The translations under genes and the position numbers were made by a program. Below the pieces are notes generated by a model that was given only the letters and a program-made list of their open reading frames with translations, searched no databases and had not been told where the DNA came from. A DNA stretch of 64,000 bases from Oerskovia flava (GTDB taxonomy: Bacteria; Actinomycetota; Actinomycetes; Actinomycetales; Cellulomonadaceae). The DNA lies in contig NZ_JAOXSR010000003.1 in NCBI RefSeq assembly GCF_026163685.1, positions 277,999-341,998 of the forward strand, written 5' to 3'. The stretch's first letter is position 1, and the number at the start of each line of letters is the position of its first letter. Shown one piece after another: positions 25,615 to 34,096 of this stretch.

Positions 25615-27402
25615 GTGGCCCAGCCCGACACCGGCGGGACCGTCCGCCGCACGCGGCCGATCGTCTCGCTGGTCATCCCCACCCATGACGACGACGTCGC
25701 GCTGCGACGATGCCTGACGTCCGTGGCGGCGCAGGACCGGCCCCCGGACGAGGTCCTCGTCGTCGACCACGCCTCGCACGACGGCACGAACGCCGTCGCG
25801 CGGGCCTTCGGCGCGCGGGTTGTCCACGAACCGCGCGAAGGGACGTGGCCCGCCGCCGCGACGGGCTACGACTGCTCGACGGGCGACATCATCACCCGGT
25901 GCGATGCCGACGCGGTGCTCCCCGGCGGCTGGGTCCGTCGTGTCCTGGACGCCTTCGAGACCGAGCCCCGCACGACGGCGGTCACCGGACCGGGCCGCGG
26001 CGGTGTCGACCTCTTCGGGTTCGCCGTCGCCATGCGACGGTCCGCGTGGCTCGAGGTCCGCGGCGGCTCCGACGCGCAGGCAGAGCTGTACGACGACGAC
26101 GACCTCAGCTTCCGGCTCGGCGTCGCCGGCCGGATCAGTCATGACGCCGGCCTGCAGGCCGGCCCCGCGGTCGGTGCGCTCCGTTCGCGAGCGCACGGCA
26201 CCACCACCACGATGGGACGGCGTCCAGCAGCGGCGCACAGCACGCCGGCCCCACAGCCGGCAGCGAACGGATCTCGAGCGAGACCAGGCAGGCGCGACAT
26301 GACGGTGAACGACACGACGACCGGCGACACGGCGACCGACGACCCGACGAGCGGCACGCGGGGGGTGCACCTGCCCGTGCCGCGGGCACGGGGGCCGGTG
26401 AGCACGACGCTGCTCCAGGTCCTGGCGGGTCCGGCGGACTCGACGTCCGTCTCGCCCCTGCGCGACGCGGTCGAGCAGGCGCTCGGCGCCGACCCCACGG
26501 CGTCGCTGTGCCGCGACGAGGACCTCCAGCTCACCCTGACGTGCCTCTACGAGCTGCACTACCGGGGAGTGGAGGGGGCCGACGAGCGGTGGGAGTGGTC
26601 CCCGGAGCTCCTGGGCGTGCGAGCGTCGATCGAGGTGGCGTTCGAGGCGGCGCTGCGCCGGGAGGTCGAGGTCTCGGTGCCCGACACCTCCGACGCCGAA
26701 GGCATGGCGCGGCACCTGTTCGCGCTCGCGGCGGCCGACGACGGCCCCAGCCTCGCCAAGCACGTGGCCCGCCGGGCCGACGACGACCAGCTGCGGGAGG
26801 TGCTCGCGCTCAAGTCCGTGTACCAGCTCAAGGAGGCGGACCCGCACTCGTGGGCGATCCCACGGCTGGCCGGCGCGCCGAAGGCCGCGCTCGTGGAGAT
26901 CCAGACCGACGAGTACGGCGGCGGCCGTGCGGGCCGGATGCACGCCGAGCTGTTCGCGGGGAGCATGCGAGGCATGGGCCTGGACGACTCCTACGGCGCG
27001 TACCTCGACCTGGTGCCGGTGGAGGTGCTCACCGCGGTCAACGCGATGTCGATGTTCGGGCTGCACCGCCGGCTCCGGGGCGCGATCGTCGGGCACCTCG
27101 CGGCCTTCGAGATGACGTCGTCCCTGCCGAGCAGGCTCTACGGGAACGGGTTCCGGCGGCTCGGGCACGACGAGGACACGACCCGGTACTTCGACGAGCA
27201 CGTCGAGGCGGACGCGGTGCACGAGCAGATCGCCGGCCGCGACCTCGCGGGCCGTCTCGCCGAGACCGAGCCGGGCCTGGTGGACGACATCGTCTTCGGC
27301 GCCGCCGCGTGCCTGCTGCTCGAGGGACGGGTCGCCGGGCAGGCACTCGAGAGCTGGGGCCGCGGCGAGAGCGCCCTGCGCGCGCCGCTGGCGGCCGCAT
27401 GA
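25615..27402 (+). CDS. GT2-like glycosyltransferase domain fused in frame to a haem-oxygenase-like di-iron redox enzyme
   Basis: One uninterrupted frame of 595 codons. Residues ~15-180 are a compact GT-A domain: VSLVIPTHDDDVALRRCL, EVLVVDHASHDGT, then the DxD motif TRCDADAVLPGGW and YDDDDLSFRL. A low-complexity stretch (~190-230) follows. From ~260 comes a haem-oxygenase-like/iron-containing redox enzyme domain with candidate metal ligands Glu313 (YELHYRG), Glu433 and His443 (DEYGGGRAGRMH), and Glu528, Asp533 and His536 (FDEHVEADAVH). The GTG at 25615 has GAAGGA upstream. A methionine at 26299 could be a separate start for the redox enzyme, but no stop separates the two. A CDGSH protein follows with an ATGA overlap. 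Product unknown. Confidence 0.72.
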   Translation: MAQPDTGGTVRRTRPIVSLVIPTHDDDVALRRCLTSVAAQDRPPDEVLVVDHASHDGTNAVARAFGARVVHEPREGTWPAAATGYDCSTGDIITRCDADAVLPGGWVRRVLDAFETEPRTTAVTGPGRGGVDLFGFAVAMRRSAWLEVRGGSDAQAELYDDDDLSFRLGVAGRISHDAGLQAGPAVGALRSRAHGTTTTMGRRPAAAHSTPAPQPAANGSRARPGRRDMTVNDTTTGDTATDDPTSGTRGVHLPVPRARGPVSTTLLQVLAGPADSTSVSPLRDAVEQALGADPTASLCRDEDLQLTLTCLYELHYRGVEGADERWEWSPELLGVRASIEVAFEAALRREVEVSVPDTSDAEGMARHLFALAAADDGPSLAKHVARRADDDQLREVLALKSVYQLKEADPHSWAIPRLAGAPKAALVEIQTDEYGGGRAGRMHAELFAGSMRGMGLDDSYGAYLDLVPVEVLTAVNAMSMFGLHRRLRGAIVGHLAAFEMTSSLPSRLYGNGFRRLGHDEDTTRYFDEHVEADAVHEQIAGRDLAGRLAETEPGLVDDIVFGAAACLLLEGRVAGQALESWGRGESALRAPLAAA

Positions 27403-27608
27403 GCACCGGGGCGGAGCCGGACGTCGTCATCACGGCGTGCCCGGACGGTCCGCTCCTCGTCCGGGGTGACGTCGAGATCCGCGACGCCGAGGGCGTCCCG
27501 GTGCCGCGGCGTCGGGCGACCGTGGCGCTGTGCCGCTGCGGCGGCACCGCGATCCCGCCGTGGTGCGACGGCACGCACAAGGTGAACGGCTACACCTCGG
27601 GCACCTGA
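27399..27608 (+). CDS. CDGSH iron-sulfur domain protein
   Basis: A 69-residue protein with a single CDGSH-type motif, CRCGGTAIPPWCDGTHK. The three Cys and one His bind a [2Fe-2S] cluster. Small bacterial CDGSH proteins act as electron carriers or cluster donors. Its ATG overlaps the stop of the GT2/redox-enzyme gene by 4 nt, so it is probably made together with that di-iron enzyme and may supply it with electrons. That role is inference from gene order. Confidence 0.88.
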   Translation: MSTGAEPDVVITACPDGPLLVRGDVEIRDAEGVPVPRRRATVALCRCGGTAIPPWCDGTHKVNGYTSGT

Positions 27609-27619
27609 GCGTCTCGCCG

Positions 27620-29068
27620 TCAGCCGTCGTCGCCCTCCGCGGCGAGGGCGAACGCGCTCTGCCCGAGCGAGACCAGCTCGGCGGGGTTGGCGAGCGCGGC
27701 CACGTCGTCGGACGCGAGCTGGACGACCACGACGGTGCGGGCGCCGTCGGCGTCCTCACCGAGCCACGACCCGGTCAGGACGCCGGGCGAGCTGCCGCCC
27801 TTGAAGGCGAGGTAGGGCCAGTCCTCCTGGTCGACCTCGATGCCGGGGTTCTCGGAGAGCACCGCCCGCAGCGGTGCGCCGTGGGCGGTCTCGGCCGTCT
27901 CCTGCAGCCAGACGTGCGCGGCGCACACGTCGGCCGGGGTCGCGAACCAGTCGACGCCGTCCTGCCAGACCGGCTGCGTGATCGCGGCGACGTCGACGTC
28001 GAGCTCGCCGTCCGGCAGCGCGGCCAGGAGGTCGCGGCGCTCGTCCGTGCCCGCTGCCGCCCACCGCTCCCGGGCGTCGGCGTCGCCCCAGCCGAGGCGG
28101 AAGAGGTCGCGGGTCGTGGGGAAAGGGGTGTTGCGGTCCGGGTCGGACGCGCCCATCTCGACCTGCGCCGCCTCGACGGCCTCGCGTCCGACGGTCTGCA
28201 CGAGCAGGTCCGTCGCGGTGTTGTCGCTGATCGAGATCATCAGGGTCGCGGCCTCCTCGACGGTGACCGTCGTGCCGGACGGCTCGTCCTGGAGGGTGCC
28301 GGACGGCAGCGAGCGCACGTCGTCGGTGAGCTCGAGCTCGTCGTCCCAGGCCAGGCCGCCGGCCTCGACGGCGAGCGCGACCGCGCCCAGGACGTAGAGC
28401 TTCGCGACCGAGGCGAGCGGGAGGGCCTCGTCGGCACCCTCCGACCCGCCGGGCGCACCCTCGACGGGCACGCACTCCCCGTCGTCGACCCGCGCCACGA
28501 GCACGGCGCTCGTCGCGCCGAGCCCGTCGACCCGTTCGCCGAGCTCGTCCCACGTCGAGGCGGCGGGCCGGTCGGGGTCGACGCCGGGGCCGAAGAACAG
28601 GGTCTCGACGAGCCCGTCGGCGTCGAGCCCGACCTGCATCGCCATGAACTGCCCGCTGGTACCGACGAGTGTCACCTCGGCGGCGTCGGTCGCGTCGGCG
28701 GGGGTCACGGCGACCACGGTCCACGGCCGGTCGCCCTGGAGCTGCGTGAAGATCGGGGTGAGCTGCTCGGCCGGGACCTGCGCGAGGAACGACCCCGCGA
28801 AGCGCTCGGTGATCTCGTCCGTCGTGGGCGGGTCCTCACCGTCGAGGACGTCGACGACCCACCCGGCGGCCTCCCCGACGGGCGAGTCGGGAAGGCCGAC
28901 CGCCTCGGGGGCCGCGCTCGCCGACGTCGTCGGCGCGGGGGAGGGCTCCGGCGCCTCCTCACCGCCCGAGCACCCGGCGACCACGAGCGCCGCGGTCGCG
29001 GCGACGGCCGTGGCGTGGAGCGCGGCGCGAGAGGGACGGGTACCTGAACGGGGGCCGGGTCGGGTCAC
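27620..29068 (-). CDS. Secreted beta-lactamase-like serine hydrolase lipoprotein
   Basis: A 482-residue lipoprotein with a signal ending VVAGC (Cys33) and a Pro/Ser/Thr-rich linker. An N-terminal domain (~60-170) may resemble a penicillin-binding accessory fold. The C-terminal class A beta-lactamase-like domain carries SxxK in LASVAKLY, SDN in ISISDNTATD and KGG in AFKGGSSPG. Class A enzymes have a conserved general-base Glu in the omega loop that I cannot place here. A cell-wall peptidase or an atypical esterase is therefore as likely as a true beta-lactamase. The start is a GTG. It is convergent with the CDGSH gene, 11 bp away. Confidence 0.8.
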   Translation of the reverse strand: MTRPGPRSGTRPSRAALHATAVAATAALVVAGCSGGEEAPEPSPAPTTSASAAPEAVGLPDSPVGEAAGWVVDVLDGEDPPTTDEITERFAGSFLAQVPAEQLTPIFTQLQGDRPWTVVAVTPADATDAAEVTLVGTSGQFMAMQVGLDADGLVETLFFGPGVDPDRPAASTWDELGERVDGLGATSAVLVARVDDGECVPVEGAPGGSEGADEALPLASVAKLYVLGAVALAVEAGGLAWDDELELTDDVRSLPSGTLQDEPSGTTVTVEEAATLMISISDNTATDLLVQTVGREAVEAAQVEMGASDPDRNTPFPTTRDLFRLGWGDADARERWAAAGTDERRDLLAALPDGELDVDVAAITQPVWQDGVDWFATPADVCAAHVWLQETAETAHGAPLRAVLSENPGIEVDQEDWPYLAFKGGSSPGVLTGSWLGEDADGARTVVVVQLASDDVAALANPAELVSLGQSAFALAAEGDDG

Positions 29069-29093
29069 CCGACCACCCTAGGCGCGTGCGCTC

Positions 29094-29363
29094 TCAGACC
29101 GCCCGGGAGGCGAAGCGCGTGACGGCGCGCTGGGCGCCGCGGCTCGCGAACCGGCGGGCGACGACCGCCGCGGCGGCGGTGACGGCGGCGAACGTCACCG
29201 CGGCGGCGATCCCCACCTCCGGGTCGTCCAGGTCCTTCGGGGCGTCGTGTCCGCTCGCGCGCCGCCACACCTCGGTGACGATCTTCTGCGCCACCCACCC
29301 GGCCGCGAACGTCAGCGCGACGGTGCCGACCTTGACGGCGAGGGACTGGTCGTTGTCTTCCAC
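29094..29363 (-). CDS. DUF4235 family small membrane protein
   Basis: An 89-residue protein of the actinobacterial DUF4235 family with two hydrophobic helices (VALTFAAGWVAQKIVTEVW and IAAAVTFAAVTAAAAVVARRF). A GGAGGA RBS 7 nt upstream fixes the GTG start at 29363. The function is unknown. Another DUF4235 gene lies at 33626, on the far side of the thiamine transporter. A short gap (25 bp) separates it from the serine hydrolase downstream, so they may be co-transcribed. Confidence 0.78.
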   Translation of the reverse strand: MEDNDQSLAVKVGTVALTFAAGWVAQKIVTEVWRRASGHDAPKDLDDPEVGIAAAVTFAAVTAAAAVVARRFASRGAQRAVTRFASRAV

Positions 29364-29496
29364 GAAATGATCCTCCAGCGGGTGTCTCGTGCACGTGGCG
29401 AGCGACGTCGGTCGTGCCCGACGTCGCACCTCACACCGTAGTCCGCGACGGCCCCACGGTGCGCGTCACGCGTCGGTGTAGGCTCGGGGTGAACGA

Positions 29497-29608
29497 CAGG
29501 GGAGCTCCGATCCGCCCGCGCACGACGTGCGGTCGAACGGGAGCTGAGAGTGCGGACCACCGCAGACCCTCGAACCTGATCCGGTTAGCACCGGTGGAGG
29601 AAGTCGGG
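29497..29608 (+). promoter_or_regulatory. TPP (thiamine pyrophosphate) riboswitch
   Basis: The conserved THI-box parts are all present. A GGGGAGCTCC arm near 29499 leads to the pyrimidine-sensing CTGAGAGTGCGG (29544-29555), then CCGCAGACCCTCGAACCTGATC (in two parts around 29560-29581) and GGTTAGCACCGGTGGAGGAAGTCGGG, split by the P4/P5 helices. It lies about 70 nt upstream of thiB. High TPP should shut off the thiamine importer. The rest of the 314-bp gap (29364-29677) holds the promoter region and nothing else recognisable. Confidence 0.95.
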
Positions 29609-29677
29609 AATCTCTATCCTCGCCCGCGGTGCACCGTCCGCGTGCGCGGACCCCTCCTGAACGTCCTGGGAGGACAC

Positions 29678-30769
29678 ATGCACACGGCTCGTCGCCGCAC
29701 CGTCACCACGCGCGTGACCGCGCTCACCGGGGTCCTCGGGCTCCTCACCCTCACCGCCTGCTCGGGCGGGTCCGAGGCTGGGGGCGACCCGACGCCGTCG
29801 GGCACCGGAGCAGAGGCCGGGGGCACGGTCACCCTCGTCACGCACGACTCGTTCGCCGTGAGCGACGAGGTCCTGGCCGCGTTCGAGGCCGAGAGCGGGC
29901 TCACCGTCGAGCAGATCGCCCCCGGCGACGGCGGCGCGCTCGTCAACCAGCTCGTCCTCACCAAGGACTCCCCGCTCGGCGACCTCGTCTTCGGGATCGA
30001 CAACACGTTCGCGACGCGCGCGATCGACGAGGGTGTGCTCGCGCCCGCCTCCCCGGAGGGGGTGTCCGCCTCGGCCGCGCAGTACGGCGTCGGCGACGGT
30101 GAGCTCACCGCGATCGACCTGGGCGACGTGTGCATCAACGTCGACCACACGTGGTTCGCCGCCGAGGGCATCGAGGAGCCGGTGACGCTCGAGGACCTCA
30201 CGAAGCCCGAGTACGAGGACCTGCTCGTCGTGACCAACCCTGCGACGTCGTCGCCGGGCCTCGCGTTCCTCCTCGCGACCGTGGGGGCGTTCGGCGAGGA
30301 CGGCTGGGAGGAATACTGGGCGCAGCTCGTCGACAACGGCGTGAAGGTCGCCGACGGGTGGTCGGACGCCTACTACGTCGACTTCTCCGGTGTCGAGGGT
30401 GGGCCTCGCCCGCTCGTGCTGTCGTACTCGACGTCACCGGCCTTCACCGTCACCGAGGACGGCAACGAGTCCACGACCGGCGCGCTGCTGGACACCTGCT
30501 TCCGCCAGGTGGAGTACGCGGGCGTCCTCGCCGGCGCCAAGAACCCCGAGGGCGCGCAGCAGCTGCTCGACTTCCTCCTCACCGAGGAGTTCCAGGCCGA
30601 CATCCCGGGCAGCATGTACATGTACCCGGCGGACGCCGACGTGGCGCTCCCCGAGGGCTGGGCCGAGTTCGCGCCGCTCGCCGACGAGCCGATCGACGTC
30701 GCACCCGACGACATCACGGCCCACCGTGACGAGTGGATCACCGCGTGGACGGCCACGGTCATCGGTTGA
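29678..30769 (+). CDS. thiB: Thiamine ABC transporter substrate-binding lipoprotein
   Basis: A 363-residue binding protein of the ThiB (TbpA) family. The lipoprotein signal is LGLLTLTAC (Cys28). The mature sequence shows VTLVTHDSFAVSDEVLAAFEAESGL, DLVFGIDNTFATRAIDEGVL and GPRPLVLSYSTSPA, all typical of thiamine-binding proteins, including aromatic residues that stack on thiamine. GGGAGG precedes the ATG. The TPP riboswitch upstream and thiP/thiQ downstream confirm the substrate. Expression should rise when TPP is low. Confidence 0.95.
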   Translation: MHTARRRTVTTRVTALTGVLGLLTLTACSGGSEAGGDPTPSGTGAEAGGTVTLVTHDSFAVSDEVLAAFEAESGLTVEQIAPGDGGALVNQLVLTKDSPLGDLVFGIDNTFATRAIDEGVLAPASPEGVSASAAQYGVGDGELTAIDLGDVCINVDHTWFAAEGIEEPVTLEDLTKPEYEDLLVVTNPATSSPGLAFLLATVGAFGEDGWEEYWAQLVDNGVKVADGWSDAYYVDFSGVEGGPRPLVLSYSTSPAFTVTEDGNESTTGALLDTCFRQVEYAGVLAGAKNPEGAQQLLDFLLTEEFQADIPGSMYMYPADADVALPEGWAEFAPLADEPIDVAPDDITAHRDEWITAWTATVIG

Positions 30770-32466
30770 GCCCCACCGCGCCCCGCCGGAGGCGCGTCCC
30801 GGTCCGCGCGCTGGCGTGGGCCGGGGCCGTCGCGGTACCCCTGGCGTTCCTCGGGCTGTTCTTCGCCTGGCCCGTCGCGACGCTCGTGGCCCGCGGGTTC
30901 GTCGCGGACGGGGCGCTCGACCTGTCGGGCTTCGCGGAGGTCTTCAGCACACCCCGCACGTGGCGGATCATCGGCCTGACGCTGTGGCAGGCGACCCTCG
31001 GCACCGCGCTGTCCGTGCTGCTCGGCATCCCCGGGGCGTACGTGCTGTACCGGTGCCGGTTCCCCGGGCAGCGGTTCTGGCGGGCGTTCGTCACGGTGCC
31101 GTTCGTGCTGCCGACCGTCGTGGTCGGGGTCGCGTTCCGGTCGCTGCTCGTCGAGGGCGGTCCGCTCGGCTTCCTCGGGCTCGACGAGTCGTTCGCCGCG
31201 ATCGTCCTCGCGCTCGTGTTCTTCAACTACTCGGTCGTGGTGCGCACGGTCGGCGGGCTGTGGGAACGTCTCGACCCGCGCGCCGAGGAGGCCGCACGCG
31301 CCCTCGGCGCGACGCCGTGGCGCGCGTTCCGGACCGTCACGCTGCCCGCGCTCGGGCCGGCCGTGGCGTCCGCGGCGTCGCTCGTGTTCCTCTTCTGCGC
31401 GACGGCGTTCGGCGTGGTCCTCGTCCTCGGCGGCATCCGCTACGGCACCATCGAGACCGAGATCTGGATCCAGACCACCCAGTTCCTCGACCTGCGGACC
31501 GCGGCCGTGCTGTCCGTCGTCCAGCTCGTCGTGGTCGCCGGTGCGCTCACCGTCGCCAACCGGGCCCGTACCCGGCGCGAGCGGGCGCTCAACCTGTCGT
31601 CGGCCGAGCGCTCGGCACGCCCCCTGCGGCCGTTCGGTGCGGACGCGCTCCCGCTCGCCGTCACCGTCGTCGTGGTCGGCGGGCTCATCGCCCTGCCGAT
31701 CGGCAACCTGCTCGTGCGGTCCCTGCGCACGCCCGCGGGGTGGAGCCTCGACAACTACCGCAACCTCGGGACCACCGGCGGACGCAACGCGCTGTCCGTG
31801 ACGGTGTGGGAGGCCGCCGGGAACTCGCTGCGGACCGCAGCCGTCGCGACGGTCCTCGCGATCGTCGTCGGCGGCCTCGTCGCGCTGGTCGTCTCGCGAC
31901 GGCCGCGGGCTCGGGCCGGGCGGCGGGCCATCACGCTCCTCGACTCGGTCTTTATGCTGCCGCTCGGTGTGTCCGCCGTGACCGTCGGCTTCGGGTTCCT
32001 CATCACGCTCGACCGGCCGCTCGGGATCGACTGGGACCTGCGCACCTCCGGCCTCCTCGTCCCGATCGCGCAGGCCGTCGTCGCGGTCCCGCTCGTCGTG
32101 CGCACCGTGCTGCCCGTGCTGCGGGCGATCGACCCGCGCCTGCGCGAGGCCGCCGCGACGCTCGGCGCCTCGCCGGGGCGTGTCCTCGCGACGGTCGACG
32201 GCCCGCTCGCCGTGCGGTCCCTCGGTCTGGCGGTCGGCTTCGCGTTCGCCGTGTCCCTGGGGGAGTTCGGGGCGACGTCGTTCCTCGCTCGCCCCGACAC
32301 CGCGACCCTGCCGGTCGTCATCTTCCGGCTCATCGGCCGCCCGGGCGTCGAGAACTACGGCATGGCACTGGCGGCGAGCGTGGTGCTCGCCGCCCTCACC
32401 GCAACCGTCATGCTGCTCGCCGAGCGGCTGCGCGGCGACCGCCCCGGCGGGGCAGGAGAGTTCTGA
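30766..32466 (+). CDS. thiP: Thiamine ABC transporter permease
   Basis: A two-repeat permease of about 566 residues with some 12 hydrophobic segments. Each half carries an EAA loop: EEAARALGATPWRAFRTVTLP in the first and [21 protein letters not shown] in the second, as in ThiP and FbpB. I place the start at a TTG (30766) overlapping the thiB stop by 4 nt. In-frame GTG codons at 30733 and 30745 are also possible and would overlap thiB more. Its stop overlaps the thiQ ATG. Confidence 0.9.
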   Translation: MSPTAPRRRRVPVRALAWAGAVAVPLAFLGLFFAWPVATLVARGFVADGALDLSGFAEVFSTPRTWRIIGLTLWQATLGTALSVLLGIPGAYVLYRCRFPGQRFWRAFVTVPFVLPTVVVGVAFRSLLVEGGPLGFLGLDESFAAIVLALVFFNYSVVVRTVGGLWERLDPRAEEAARALGATPWRAFRTVTLPALGPAVASAASLVFLFCATAFGVVLVLGGIRYGTIETEIWIQTTQFLDLRTAAVLSVVQLVVVAGALTVANRARTRRERALNLSSAERSARPLRPFGADALPLAVTVVVVGGLIALPIGNLLVRSLRTPAGWSLDNYRNLGTTGGRNALSVTVWEAAGNSLRTAAVATVLAIVVGGLVALVVSRRPRARAGRRAITLLDSVFMLPLGVSAVTVGFGFLITLDRPLGIDWDLRTSGLLVPIAQAVVAVPLVVRTVLPVLRAIDPRLREAAATLGASPGRVLATVDGPLAVRSLGLAVGFAFAVSLGEFGATSFLARPDTATLPVVIFRLIGRPGVENYGMALAASVVLAALTATVMLLAERLRGDRPGGAGEF

Positions 32467-33563
32467 TGGCAGAGCGGGAAGCGACCCGAGGGCTGGCGGT
32501 GCGCGACGTCGTCGTGCGCTACGGCGGGACCGGTCGGCGGGGGCGGAACACCGGGACCACGGCCGTGGACGGCGTGAGCCTCGAGGTCGCGGCCGGCGAG
32601 GTGCTCGCACTGCTCGGACCGAGCGGCTGCGGCAAGTCCAGCCTGCTGCGCGCCGTCGCCGGGCTCGAGCCGCTCGCGGCCGGCAGCATCACGTTCGCCG
32701 GTCGTGACCTCGCGGGTGTGCCCGTGCACCGGCGAGGCTTCGGTCTGATGTTCCAGGAGGGCCAGCTCTTCCCGCACCGGGACGTCGCGGGCAACGTCGC
32801 CTACGGCCTGCAGACGGCGGGTGCCCCGCGCGCGCAGCAGGCGAGCCGGGTGCAGGAGCTGCTGGACGTCGTCGGCCTCGCGGGGTACGGGTCGCGTGCC
32901 ATCGCGACGTTGTCCGGCGGGGAGCGCCAGCGCGTCGCCCTGGCCCGGTCGTTGGCGCCGCACCCGCGGCTGCTCCTGCTCGACGAGCCGCTGTCCGCGC
33001 TCGACCGCGGCCTGCGCGAGCGGCTGGCGACCGACGTGCGCGCGGCGCTCACCGCGACCGGCACGACCGCCCTGTTCGTCACGCACGACCACGACGAGGC
33101 GTTCACCGTCGCGGACCGGGTCGCCGTCATGGATGCCGGGCGGCTGCTGCAGGTCGCGGCGCCCGAGGACCTGTGGCGTGCACCGGCGTCGCGCAGGGTC
33201 GCCGAGTTCCTCGGCTACCAGGCGTTCGTCCCGTCCGGGGTGGCAGGGACGCCGGTGGCGCCGGAGAGCGACGGCGACGTGCTCGCGATCGGGCCGCAGG
33301 GCCTGCGCGTGCAGGACCGCGCCGAGGACCGGTCGGAGGGCCGCGCCGAGACGGGTGGGCCGTCGCCCTGGGCGCGCGGCGTCGTCGTCAGCAGCGTCTT
33401 CCGCCGGGGCGCGACCGAGGTCACCGTGGACACCGATCTCCCCGGCGCGGGGGAGCGACGGGTGGTCGCGCTCGCCACCACGCTGCCCGACGGCGGCTGG
33501 CAGCCGGGCGCGCACGTCGCGCTCGCGCTCGACCCGGCAGGGTGCACCCGCGTGCCGTCGTGA
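32466..33563 (+). CDS. thiQ: Thiamine ABC transporter ATP-binding protein
   Basis: A 365-residue ATPase that powers ThiBP. Walker A is LLGPSGCGKSSLLRA, the Q-loop FGLMFQEGQLFPH, the signature LSGGERQRVALARSL, Walker B LLLLDEPLSALD and the switch His in VTHDHDEAFTVAD. It is longer than enteric ThiQ: a ~115-residue C-terminal extension resembles the TOBE-type domain of the FbpC/PotA group. The ATG shares its A with the thiP stop. Confidence 0.93.
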   Translation: MAEREATRGLAVRDVVVRYGGTGRRGRNTGTTAVDGVSLEVAAGEVLALLGPSGCGKSSLLRAVAGLEPLAAGSITFAGRDLAGVPVHRRGFGLMFQEGQLFPHRDVAGNVAYGLQTAGAPRAQQASRVQELLDVVGLAGYGSRAIATLSGGERQRVALARSLAPHPRLLLLDEPLSALDRGLRERLATDVRAALTATGTTALFVTHDHDEAFTVADRVAVMDAGRLLQVAAPEDLWRAPASRRVAEFLGYQAFVPSGVAGTPVAPESDGDVLAIGPQGLRVQDRAEDRSEGRAETGGPSPWARGVVVSSVFRRGATEVTVDTDLPGAGERRVVALATTLPDGGWQPGAHVALALDPAGCTRVPS

Positions 33564-33625
33564 GCGGCACCGGGCCGCTGGAGCCTCGGACGGCGAGCGG
33601 CGTGCGACCGGGCTAGCGTCGAAGG

Positions 33626-33928
33626 ATGAGCCAACAGACCGAGGCACACGACAACAAGGCCGCCAAGATCCTGTACCGGCCCTTCGGGCTCGCGAGCTCG
33701 ATCGTCGGCGGGCTCGTCGCGGGCGCCGTCTTCAAGCAGGTGTACAAGAAGGTCAGCCCCACGGAGCACGACAAGGCCCCTGGCCCCCTCGCCTCCGAGT
33801 ACGGCGTGCGCGAGCTCCTCGTCGCCTCCCTCGTCCAGGGCGCGATCTACGCCGCCGTCAAGGCCCTCATCGACCGCGGCGGTGCACGTGCGTTCCAGAA
33901 GTGGACCGGGGAGTGGCCGGGCGACTGA
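33626..33928 (+). CDS. DUF4235 family protein
   Basis: A 100-residue protein with the DUF4235 pattern: KAAKILYRPFGLASSIVGGLVAGAVFKQVYKKVS at the N-terminus and YGVRELLVASLVQGAIYAAVKALIDRGGARAFQKW at the C-terminus. Two helices could span the membrane. The function is unknown. A possible -10 (TAGCGT) and a GAAGG RBS directly precede the ATG, so it probably has its own promoter, independent of thiQ 62 bp upstream. Confidence 0.82.
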   Translation: MSQQTEAHDNKAAKILYRPFGLASSIVGGLVAGAVFKQVYKKVSPTEHDKAPGPLASEYGVRELLVASLVQGAIYAAVKALIDRGGARAFQKWTGEWPGD

Positions 33929-33975
33929 CGTCGCTGCGCGACCCACCCCTCGCCCCACCGTCCCACCCAACCCGG

Positions 33976-34036
33976 CGCCGAACACGAGGTTGGTGTCGCT
34001 TTGCAGCGGATAACGACACCAACCTCGTGTTCGGCG
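33976..34036. terminator. Long hairpin between convergent genes
   Basis: Perfect 23-bp arms (33976-33998 and 34014-34036) with a 15-nt loop lie between DUF4235 and pgi, which converge. A partial third copy of the arm end (TTCGTGTTCGG) follows near 34045. It could terminate both transcripts. Its layout resembles the TAGAAC palindromes, but the sequence differs. Confidence 0.75.
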
Positions 34037-34096
34037 GCGAGGAAGTTCGTGTTCGGGGGTGGGGCGGCGGAGGTGGGGCGGTGAGGAAGGTCGTGG

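Noticed and set aside
27620..29068. Calling the lipoprotein a true class A beta-lactamase
   Set aside because: SxxK, SDN and KGG motifs are present, but the omega-loop Glu is not identifiable and the protein has a large extra N-terminal domain.
30373..32610. Open frame of 745 codons antisense to thiP
   Set aside because: The ThiP frame carries two EAA loops and membrane segments; the antisense product is highly charged low-complexity sequence.
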